A program made the position numbers and the translations under genes. A stretch of DNA of 64,000 bases from Strongyloides papillosus (taxonomy: Eukaryota > Nematoda > Chromadorea > Rhabditida > Strongyloididae): contig SRSI01000068.1 in assembly GCA_005656395.1 (NCBI GenBank), positions 1,105,328-1,169,327 on the forward strand, given 5' to 3'. Shown piece by piece: positions 22,032 through 31,861 of this stretch. Position 1 is the stretch's first letter. Every line of letters begins with the position of its first letter. Below the pieces are notes generated by a model. It saw nothing but the letters and a program-made list of their open reading frames with translations, ran no database searches and had not been told where the DNA came from.

Positions 22032-23449
22032 ATGAACATCACCAATGAACCATTCTATAATACTTCTGGATCATTAAATGATAATGATGTTAATATTAAT
22101 GGCTGTAATTGTATAAATAAAGGCACCGGATATAAAGTTGACTTAAATGAACTCAGTAATATCATTAGTAAAAATATTAATCAATCTTACGTTGGGAAAT
22201 TAAAAATCACAAAATTTTCAACAATAATAAGTATAAATGATATATCGTTTAAGGATAATCTGAATATGGCTGTAATTCAAAATGAAAGAGTTCAAATTCA
22301 AATGAAAATTAAAGACGTATGTTTTCTATGAATTAATTATGTTTTATTTTATTCCTTACTCTTTAGGAAAGTGTTAAAGCTTTTGTAGAAGAAGTCATCA
22401 ACATGGAAAATGATTGTGAAGGACTATTAATATTCACTACTTTTAATGTATCAGAAGAAGGAATGATTAACGAGCTTTTCTTGGAAGAGTTCCACAAAAT
22501 AAATAATTTGCTAAGAAGTATTAAAATATTTAATCTCGAGAAAGACACAATGGAAAAGGTTTTAGAAGTTGGTCTTTTTGATACAACAGGTCTTGATTTA
22601 TCTTTCAAAGAAAACAAATTTTCCAACTTATCACAAGAGAAATCGGATTATGCTATAAACACCCCAATTTTCTCACCAAATGAAAGAGAAACTGCAGTAT
22701 TTCTATTTGAAGGCGATGAATTTCATGATTTACCACAAGAACCAGACTATGCTATGAACACCCCAATTTTCTCACCAAATGAAAAAGAAACTGCAGTATT
22801 TCTATTTGAAGGCTATGAATTTCATGATTTACCACAAGAACCAGACTATGCTATAAACACCCCAATTTTCTCACCAAATGAAAGAGAAACTGCAATATTT
22901 CTATCTGAAGGCAATGAATTTCATGATTTACCACAGAAATCAAACTATATTGTAAACACTCCAACTTTCTCACCAAATGAAATGGAAACTGAAGTATTTC
23001 TATTTGAAGACAATGATAAACTACAAGAAGAAATTAGCGGTGTTAGAAATACTTCAAACTTACTTCTAAATGAAAGTGTAATGTCTCTTTCTGGTAGTGA
23101 ACACTCAGATGGAACTCCTAAGAACAGATTTAACAATTCTTCAGCTGGAAATACACGCAAACGTAAGGGATCTACGATAGAAATGGATTCACATTCTACA
23201 AAAAAGAAGAAGCTGTCTCCAATAGTATTGAATCAACATATTTATGAAATTATATATACATTACAAATTCCCGACGTAATCGACGCTGTGGAGGCAGGAA
23301 TTGATTCTTCAGAAAATGGTAAAGTTGAAATTGAAACTATTAGAAAATTTCTAGGAGCAAAACGTTTAGAGCTTTCCAGATGCTTACTTCAAATGAGAAA
23401 CAACTACAGCATAGTTGATGGATTAACAGCTGTTGTAAGAAAATATTAG
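22032..23449 (+). CDS. RPA2 (RPA32)-like protein A with 33-residue phospho-site repeat
   Basis: Exons 22032-22316 and 22367-23449 over a 50-bp intron (GTATGT...CTTTAG), 455 residues. Residues about 50-150 show an OB-fold-like pattern; the block NDCEGLLIFTTFN...ELFLEEFHKINNLL aligns by eye with the neighbour's DCEGVLVFLTYG block and with RPA32's second half of the OB fold. Residues about 188-316 are nearly four copies of a 33-residue unit with core NTPIFSPNE and FHDLPQEPDY. Each unit holds one TP and one SP site. A basic cluster at about 360-380 (TRKRKG, KKKKLSP) looks like a nuclear signal. Residues 395-455 resemble a winged helix as in RPA32 (IPDVIDAVEAG...RKFLGAKRLELSRCL). Inferred: a nuclear ssDNA-binding partner of an RPA1-type protein regulated by proline-directed kinases. 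The family call is by pattern only. Confidence 0.5.
22646..23029 (+). repeat. in-gene tandem repeat, 99 bp x about 3.9
   Basis: The string TATGCT/TATTGT recurs at 22649, 22748, 22847 and 22946, exactly 99 bases apart. Units 1-3 are nearly identical and unit 4 is diverged. The period is 33 codons, so copy-number change keeps the frame. Confidence 0.95.
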
Positions 23450-23946
23450 ATATTTCATTTTCCATTTCCGGTCCTTTTATTTATATTATTTATTTATATT
23501 ATAGCCACACAATAAAGACTTAAAATATTTTATTTTGTATGTAGTATTTATAATTTAGTTGAATTTTACTAAGAAAATTTTTAGCTAACCATCATAACTT
23601 AGCTTTTTTATTAGTTTATCTTATTAGTTTAAGTGTAAAAAAGCAAAAAAACATATAATTAACATATGACTACAAGATCATTATAACAATAACTGTTGCG
23701 CCAAATAATTTTACCATGTACACCATGTAAAAACAATCAAAAATTGTTTGGTTTTTACTAAAATAAAACTGTTATGTCAAACTAAAAACGATGACAATCT
23801 ATTTCCCTCTTCCTTCTTTGTAAAATAAAGTATATATAAGTATTACTTTTAATAACAAGTGTATTCTTTATTTTCATTTTCAACTAATTACTATATTATT
23901 AGTTGTCATCATTATTTTCTATAATTGACAAAATTTCGTGTGCGAA
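23450..23946. other. spacer and promoter between the tandem RPA2-like genes
   Basis: No gene. Polyadenylation-type AATAAA lies near 23511. A TATA-like TATATATAAG occurs at 23831-23840, upstream of the next gene. Confidence 0.4.
23831..23840 (+). promoter_or_regulatory. TATA-like element before RPA2-like B
   Basis: TATATATAAG, 107 bases upstream of the chosen ATG at 23947. In such AT-rich DNA this is only suggestive. Confidence 0.3.
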
Positions 23947-25004
23947 ATGGATGCAAATACTTGGAGATTCAATTTAGCCTCGATTTTCAAGCAATTTACA
24001 ATAGGGATCAACGGACTCAACTGCTCTTATAATGGAGCAGCTTATAGAACTACTTTAAAGGAACTTAAGAATTTGTTAAACAAAAATCCCGATTCCATCC
24101 AAATCAAAAATGAGCCTGTTAAAAGATTTCAAGCAATTGGAAAAGCTGTTAAATTTAATGCTTCTTTTAATGAAGTTACAATAAGTTATGATGATGCTAG
24201 TGTAAAAGCAAGAATCATGAAAGTAAGTTTTAATAAATTATTTTTACTAACCCTACTTTACTTTTTCAGGTTCCAATAAAAAACCAGTCTAGAGAATTAG
24301 GTGGTTTAAATGATTGTGAAGGAGTCTTGGTATTTTTAACTTATGGTATGAGTAAAGGACTGGTTGATAATTTTACTCTTGAAGGAATTTTTAAAATAAG
24401 CAATATTTCATCATATGAAAAGATCTTTCAGATGGAGATGGATGTAATGAATTTAGCAAACAATCTAAATATTTTTAATCTAAGAGGAGACAGATTTTTG
24501 GAAATTGCAAGTGGATTTATTGATTCTGAAGAATATGAGGAAGAAGAAGAAAACACTGCTGAAAACGACACATTTACTCAGCGATCATCTATAACCACTC
24601 CAAGACGTTCAGTTATAAGTGAAAGATCAATTGTTACCTCATCCCAACAACAAACAACTCCTAGAATGACAACAAATCCTTTAAAACGTAGAAACACTAA
24701 TGATGTTCCTCCAACTCCCTTCAAAATTCCTTCTAAAATTCCATGCAAAGAAGAATCCCATTATTCAGCTCGCAATCCATATGATGATGATAGTCAGAAC
24801 GAATTTAGAATTGAAGTAAAAGATTCAGATATTATAGATGTTATAGAAATGGAATTCGAAAGTTCAAACAAACCAAAAATTCCAGTTGAGTCCATCAGAT
24901 GTTTTCTGGGAATTGGACGTGTTGATTTCTCAAGAGCTATGGGAAGATTAAGAGATAGATATCAACTTGTAGACAATTTGACCATGATAAAAAGAAGAAA
25001 TTAA
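23947..25004 (+). CDS. RPA2 (RPA32)-like protein B
   Basis: Exons 23947-24222 and 24270-25004 over a 47-bp intron (GTAAGT...TTTTTCAG), 336 residues. I chose the ATG at 23947 over an in-frame GTG at 23938. The intron position matches that of RPA2-like A (after the same beta strand), supporting a tandem duplication. An OB-fold-like region covers about 45-150 (VKRFQAIGKAVKF...NDCEGVLVFLTYG...FTLEGIFKIS). An acidic and Ser/Thr/Pro-rich linker follows (EEYEEEEEN; several TP sites such as TTPRRS, TTPRMT, PPTPFK). Residues about 278-336 form a winged-helix-like end (IIDVIEMEFESS...SIRCFLGIGRVDFSRAM). Size and order (OB fold, linker, winged helix) fit RPA32, usually ~270 residues. Caenorhabditis has more than one RPA2-type protein, so paralogs are not unprecedented. 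Confidence 0.55.
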
Positions 25005-25881
25005 TGCTATTAAAATAATACATCTAATATATAAAATTTATATATTTAATAAATAGTTTGTAATACCTAATAAAATTATTAATATAATAATGTTTTATTA
25101 TTAGTTTCTCTTTAAAATAGTAGTCTATAGAAATATTATTATTTTATTTTAATTACAATTTTTTAATAGCGATATTATTAAATCTAAATAAATAAAATAC
25201 ATTTATTAATATTTATTAGTTCAGACTAGAAAAAAAAAGAAAACCATTTCAAAATGGTAAGAAAAAAGTAATTATATATTTAATACCATCCAGAGAACGA
25301 ATCGTAACAGATTGCTTTTATACATATATTTACATGTATATATATAGATTTTTCAAATTTTTACTCAATGTTACAATGTTTTACAATAATAATAACAATA
25401 ATTAGGGAATAAAAAAACTGTACGATAACAATTAAAAAATCACAAAAGTGTATAATTTAAAAAAATTTAGTGATGTGGATAATTTTAAAAATTCAAAATA
25501 ATTTTAAAGTCATTTCTTAAAACATTAAGTTAAGTATTAAAATATCTAGATATTAAAGTATAGAGTACTAACATGTATAACAGTTTCATTTTTTCTACAT
25601 ACCTTTTTCTATCGTTCATAATGTTATACTTATAAAAATGAGTGACTCATGAACTTTGACACTAATGACATATATGTTATCATATTAATAAGGTAAAAGG
25701 TAATAAATTATTTCTTACTAGACATTAGAACTAGCATTCTGCCTTCTACTTTTTTAAATCGTTTCATTTATAAATTTATAATTTTCAAATTACTCTATCT
25801 AAGCGGACACTATTTGTGCTAATTAAATATACTGAACTGAAATCTTTTGAGATAAAATATTTAAAATATTTTGTCAGAAAA
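25005..25881. other. AT-rich spacer
   Basis: No gene, repeat array or RNA seen. It ends in a TTTTGTCAG acceptor-like site just before the next ATG (probable SL trans-splice site). Confidence 0.4.
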
Positions 25882-26438
25882 ATGGAGCATTGTAAGTTAA
25901 AAAATGTAATATTTAATTATTTTTCTTTATAGTGAGATCATACGTTATTGTAAACTCAAATTATGTAATTTTCAAGGGTGATTTAACTCATTTGAGCAAT
26001 TTTTATGAAAAGCCATTTTATGATAATAATGGCAGACAATTCTTAACTTTGGAGCATTATTTTCAATACCAAAAAGCTGTATTTTTTAATGATGAATATA
26101 ATGCTAATAAGATTTTAAACACTCCAAAAGCTATAATGGTTAAACGTATAGCCAGAAATATCCGAAACTACAATGACAATCAATGGAAGAGTATGAGAGA
26201 TAAAGTTATGTATGAAGGATTGGAGTTAAAATTTAAAGATCAAGAGTTAAAGGATTATTTAAAGAAGTGTTACTTTAACGGAGATAAGCGCCGCCGTTTC
26301 ATTGAAAATTCAGGCCACCCTTATTGGGGCTGTAACATCAAAGATCTTTTCGCTAATATCAACTCTAATCAAATAAATGGCTCAAATAAATTAGGCATTT
26401 TAATGGATAGATTAGCAGAAAGATTATTTGACCATTAA
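25882..26438 (+). CDS. NADAR (YbiA-like) family protein
   Basis: A ten-base first exon 25882-25891 (ATGGAGCATT) splices over a 41-bp intron 25892-25932 (GTAAGT...CTTTATAG) to 25933-26438, giving 171 residues beginning MEHLRSYVIV. The whole chain matches the NADAR fold: LSNFYEKPF, LEHYFQYQKAVFF, KIL, VKRIARNIR, WKSMRDKVMYEGLELKF, a WG motif (PYWGCN) and the closing GSNKLGILMDRLAERL. NADAR proteins are N-glycosidases acting on ADP-ribose-type substrates or on guanine ADP-ribosylation, and the bacterial YbiA acts in riboflavin metabolism. The Asp usually three residues before the WG tryptophan is His here, so activity should be tested. Compact, single domain, no targeting signal. Confidence 0.82.
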
Positions 26439-26953
26439 AAATGTGTTTTTTATTATTATTAATATAATAATATTAAAATTATTCTTTATGTCAATTTATT
26501 TCAGAATATTGCAATTTTTAAATTTAGTATTTATAAAGTTGTAATATTAATAAATGTTACACAAATAAGTTGTTTTATTATTTTAAATAATATGTTATGT
26601 TATCTATTAATTAAAAGAAAATTCTAACTATTTGAATAATTATAATATATGGATATTTTGTTGCAAGAAATTTATATGTTTCACAGCAGATGTTAGATGT
26701 CTATATTGAAACATAGAAAGCAGATTACCTTTTCAAAAATAGCAATTAATATATCAGAATAAAGAATTTTTATTATAGCTTTTTCTCATGCAACTTTGTG
26801 TGAATTTTTAAAGTATGTCATATTTGAAAATATTAATTTTAAAAAATCTCAATATTGTTATTTGTTTATATTAAATTTTGTTACATCACTTTTCCTCACT
26901 GACATTTATTTAGACATTCTATTAATTCTCTTGAACCAATATCCAAAATGCCA
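26439..26953. other. AT-rich spacer
   Basis: Nothing recognised besides AATAAA-type signals after the NADAR gene. Confidence 0.4.
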
Positions 26954-27690
26954 TCAGTTTACTACATAAGTGTAAATCTCTTCAAACCATTGTAACATCT
27001 CATTATCCAAACCATATAAACTATTCGTAAATTGCCCGAACATATGGTCGATGCGAACTTTATCATTTGAAATCCCTTTCATAACATTGTTAGAAAAAAA
27101 GTAGAAAGGAATTTGAATATTACGCTTATAAACAACATATCCACCGAAGATTTGAAGAACAATTTCACTATACCATACGACGTATTTTTGGATTGTTCAT
27201 CTCGAACAACATGTAATGTGACGACACTTTCATAGACAGCAAGAGGTGATTTCAATACGAAATTAGAAACAGAGAAAAATGGGGAGGATTCTGAAGAAAT
27301 AATAAATTTGTATATTGCAGAAACACTTTGTGGGCCATCAAAAGCGTAATATTGACCAGAACAGCACATACATATATCCTTGATTTAATATTTTTCTCAC
27401 AATTGTTTCCAGACCAAATTTCTTGCTTGTATGAAAACAATGTTGGAAGTCCACTCAGAGATGTTGTTGTATAACCCGAATTTGAGGATGATCTACTAAA
27501 ACTAATCCATGTTTTGAAAGTGCTTTTAGAGTTTTTGGACTTCTTCTTTTTTGCTGACTTTACAACTTGTGGATCACCATTTGATAATGCACAAACACAA
27601 CTTCTATTAGCAGAAGAATTATTAGTAGGTTTAGGAGTTTTTGAAGAATCAACAGAATAAGAACTTCTCCTGAAAAGAATTCATAATTGA
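26954..27690 (-). pseudogene. decayed gene with several frameshifts, unidentified
   Basis: The minus strand shows successive coding-quality segments in different frames. First comes a Ser/Lys-rich part (SAKKKKSKNSKSTFKTW...). Then follow segments containing CSGQYYAFDGPQSVSAIYKF and VWYSEIVLQIFGGYVVY. The last contains VRIDHMFGQFTNSLYGLDN and stops at 26954. Transitions near 27365, 27165 and 27085 do not coincide with clear intron borders, although one GTATGT...TTCTTCAG pair inside could mimic an intron. Taken together they would make about 240 residues. I do not recognise the family. Confidence 0.45.
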
Positions 27691-27954
27691 ACTTTTGTAG
27701 AAAATTCTCTACCTTATATACCAGTAATAATTTTAACTTAAAACATTTAATATTCTTATATTCTATTAGTTATAAAAATTTTTATTTTTAATATCAATAT
27801 ATCATTAAAAATGAATATTAAAAGATGCTATCTCAATAAAAAAGAATACCACAATTTAAAAAGCAAAGAATTATGAATAAAATAATTAAAAGTAAATGTA
27901 AAAAATTTTATCTAATTAACAAATTATTTGATATTTAAAATAATAGAAATAGAT

Positions 27955-28700
27955 TATTTTATGTTTTAAACAATAAAACTTCTATCTTTTAATTAATATC
28001 ATTATTTAAAATAGTCCATACTTGATATAAAATTTGTATAAATAGTGGACTTTTTATATACATATGTATAAGTCTATAAATTAATCAAAATTTATAAAAA
28101 TTAGAAAAATCCATCTCATGGATTTCAAAATTTAATAAATAGATCATTTTATGTTATAAACAATAAAAATTCTGTCTTTTTATTGATAGTCATTATTTAT
28201 AACATATTAAAATAGTCCATTTTTTTGGAAAATTTGTATAAATAGCGGACTTTTTATAGACATATGTATAAATCTATAAATTAATCAAAATTTATAAAAA
28301 TTAGAAAAATCCATCTCATGGATTTCAAAAAATAGAATATTTTATGCTTTAAACAATTAAAATTTTATTTTTTTATTCACAGTTATCATTTGAAATAGTC
28401 CATTATTTTGGGAAATTTGTATAAATAGTGGACTTTTTTTAGATATATGTATAAATCTATAAATTAGTCAAAATTTATAAAAATTAGAAAAATTCATCTC
28501 ATGGATTTCAAAAAATAGAATATTTCATGCTTTAAACAATTAAAATTTTATTTTTTATTCACAGTTATTATTTGAAATAGTCCATTATTTTGGGAAATTT
28601 GTATAAATAGTGGACTTTTTATAGACATATATACAAATCTATAAATTAATCAAAATATATAAAAATCGGAAAAATCCATCCCATGGATTTTGTAAAATAG
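27955..28700. repeat. tandem array 1, about 4 units of 180-200 bp
   Basis: The string AATAGTCCAT recurs at about 28012, 28211, 28395 and 28576. Each unit ends with GAAAAATCCATCTCATGGATTTC, which contains the imperfect palindrome ATCCATCTCATGGAT. Units are 85-95% alike by eye. Confidence 0.88.
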
Positions 28701-29889
28701 TAAATTATACATTTCTAGCGGTAGAAATTTATTTTTTTAATGATTATAATTAAAAGGAAATTTTTTTAGTCTAAATGCTGTATCCGAAAATTAAATAGAT
28801 TTCTACTTTTTTTTTGTCATAGACCTACATGTTAACAAGCAGTACTATCGGGTATTGGGTAAATTATACTAAGAATCTCTGGGGTTTAACCTAGCTGGAT
28901 TGTGTTCAGGCAGTACTATCGGGTAGAAGTACCACATTAAAATTAAGAAATCCTAGTATATTATATCGACGAACTTAAATTCATGTGTGTTTCAGAAACG
29001 TTACCGTTTCAATGAAGTTTACGGAGGTTAGAAAAATGGAAGAGGTTGGTTGGCTAAATGAGAAAATGTTTTTCTATAAGCTAAAAACGTATTATCATTC
29101 CCAGAGATATTCAACCGGTGAATAATTAATAATAAATTATATACATACACGGATAAAGTTGAAAACTAAATATCTCTCCTTTATATATTTATATACAATA
29201 AAGTGCTTTATAATAAAATATGTGTATATTTTTTTCAGATGGACATCAGGAGCGATAAAAAAAAGTCAAAAACGTTCTACCGTTCCCCGATATAACCACT
29301 ATCACGATTCCGATATCCGGTGATGCCGTCTAACCTCCGTGCGCCGTTTTTAAAACAACATTGATGAAATACACTTTTTCAAAAAATTACTATTCTTTAT
29401 TATATACAATAATCAAATACACATTTTCTATATTATAATTATTATTGGTTTGAATTTAATAAATAATACATTCACCTTTTTTATCATAAATTCAATTAAA
29501 TTATAGAAATAAACATAAACTTTAATTATTTTAACTTGTTATCATTTAACAATAATTTCACTACTATTATATACGTATCCAGTGAACAATAATTTATAAT
29601 AAATATGAGTTTACACACATATCTCCTAGTTTTGTAGACTTTAATAATGCAATTATAATAAACAGGCAAGTAAAAAAAGATTCATTTATTAGTTTGAACT
29701 ATTAAACAGATGATATTATAAATTAATTTTTACAATTTTACCCACAAGTTTTTTGTTGTTAAGACAAAAGTCAATTATTCATTTGATTATTACAATCATT
29801 ATTGTTTTATTGTGCAATTAAAAATCGCAATCACTAATTTTAAGATGATTAAACTTTAAATAATATTATCAACAAAATTATGTAACTTC
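28701..29889. other. spacer with a GC-richer segment (28830-29345)
   Basis: Within an otherwise AT-rich spacer, 28830-29345 is richer in GC and carries GCAGTACTATCGGGTA twice (28840 and 28909) and an inverted pair ACGGAGGTTAGA (29021-29032) / TCTAACCTCCGT (29329-29340). This may be a decayed mobile element; no frame is seen. The rest (29346-29889) is featureless. Confidence 0.4.
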
Positions 29890-31135
29890 ATACTACAATA
29901 AACTTTTGATCTTTTAATAAATGGATGGTTTTTAATGATCTATAATTTTAAAATGATGGAGATTGAGAGTACATGATTTTGGATTCATGTTTATTTCAAT
30001 AATTTCTTCAATATATATTAAATCTGAAAAAATCTATCTCGATATTTCAGATGTATTTACAATATAAGATTGACAGTAAGATTTTGATCTTTAACATATA
30101 CATGATTTTTAATGATCCATAATTTTAGAATCATGGAGGTTGAGTGTAAATGATTCACAATTTATATTCAATTCAATAATCTCTTCAATATATATTAAAT
30201 GTAGAAAAATCTGTCTCGAGATTTCAGATTTATTTAAAATATAAGATCGACAGTAAGATTTTTATCCTTTGATGAATACATGATTTTTAATGATCCATAA
30301 TTTTGGAATCATAGAGGTTGAAGGTACACCATTTTAGATTCATGTTTAATTCAATAATCTCTTCAATATATATTAAATCTGAAAAAATCTATCTCGATAT
30401 TTCAGATATATTTACAATATAAGATTGACAGTAAGATTTTGATCTTTTGATGAAAACATTATTTTTAATGATCCATAATTTTGGAATCATAGAGGTTGAA
30501 GGTACACCATTTTAGATTCATGTTTAATTCAATAATCTCTTCAATATATATTAAATGTATAAAAATCTATCTCGATATTTCAAATATATTTACAATATAA
30601 GATTGACAGTAAGATTTTGATCTTTAACATATACATGATTTTTAATGATCTATAATTTTGGAATCATAGAGGTTGAGGGTACACCATTTTAGATTCATGT
30701 TTAATTCAATAATCTCTTCAATATATATTAAATCTGAAAAAATCTATCTCGATATTTCAGATATATTTACAATATAAGATTGACAGTAAGATTTTGGTCT
30801 TTAACATATACATGATTTTTAATAATCCATAGTTTTTGAATCATAGAGGTTGAGGGTACACCATTTTAGATTCATGTTTAATTCAATCGTCTCTTAAACA
30901 TATATTAAATTTAGAAAAATTTATTTTGTGATTTTGGATATATTTATAGTGTAATATTTACAGTAAATTTTTAATCTTTTGATAAATGGATGGTTTTTAA
31001 TAATCCATATTTTTAAAATGATGAAGATTGAGAGTACATGATTTTATATTTATGTTTTATTCAATCATCTATTTAATATATATTAAATTTGGAAAAATCC
31101 ATATTGTGATTTTTAAATATTTTTATAGAAAATTT
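29890..31135. repeat. tandem array 2 (satellite), about 7 units of 177 bp
   Basis: GACAGTAAGATTTT recurs at 30072, 30249, 30427, 30604 and 30782, spaced 177-178 bases; weaker units flank these on both sides. The unit contains AAAAATCTATCTCGATATTTCAG, which resembles the CCATCTCATGGATTTC end of array 1, so the two arrays may be one diverged satellite family. The inner units are the most alike and the edges the most diverged, as expected for unequal crossing-over. Confidence 0.92.
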
Positions 31136-31229
31136 ATATATTTTTTTTTGTGAATTATAGATACAAACATTTAATATTTCATTAATGAATAAAGTGATAG
31201 ATCTACATTTTTTGGAAGAGGGGACATTT

Positions 31230-31740
31230 TCTTATCCATATGTAAACGAAATGGCATTTTTGAAATTCTGACTTACCCATGGGTAAGCGAAATAGTATTT
31301 TTTTTTTGTTACAATTTGTTCATTGGGTAGGTGAAATGGCTTTTTTTTTAACATACAAAATATGAACAAGCGAAAAGGTATTTTTCTCATTTTGTATTAA
31401 CATAGTTTCATTGTATAACTAGGCATTTTTATGATTTTTTCGAAGAATGTACACCAGTTTCATATATTTTTCTATAAAACCATAATATTGCATTCCGGAA
31501 GAATTGTGCTGCTGTCATAAATTACCGTATATAGGAAATGGATATAGATAGTCTACGAATGGAACTTGAAAAAATTCGCTTACCCAAATTTTGTGTAAAA
31601 AAAAATTTATACCATTTTCCTTGTCCATAGGTAGGTGAAATGGTATTAAAAAAAAAGAAAAAATTATGGGTAACCATGGACAAGCGAATGTCAACCGTCT
31701 CCCAATGGGTGCATTTTCAAAGGTTTCATACATAAACAAT
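31230..31740. mobile_element. diverged fragment of the foldback-type element family
   Basis: Shares strings with the elements at 49.7 and 59 kb: ATTGGGTAGGTGAAATGG, ACATACAAAATATGAACAAG, GGTGAAATGGTATTAAAAAA and ACCATGGACAAGCGAATGT followed by ACCGTCT. It lacks their terminal 43-bp repeat arrays. Includes the palindrome CTTACCCATGGGTAAG (31272-31287). Confidence 0.55.
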
Positions 31741-31861
31741 CCTCAATCCCATGTGAAACAACTCACCTTCAATGTAGAAACCCCATTTTTTGTGAAAATC
31801 GGATGCATGTTTTACAAAATGCTAGTACTAACTTCATACATGTTTGTCTCATGCAAACATT

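Noticed and set aside
29890..31135. CRISPR-like array
   Set aside because: Units are contiguous 177-bp repeats without unique spacers, in a eukaryotic context; a satellite.
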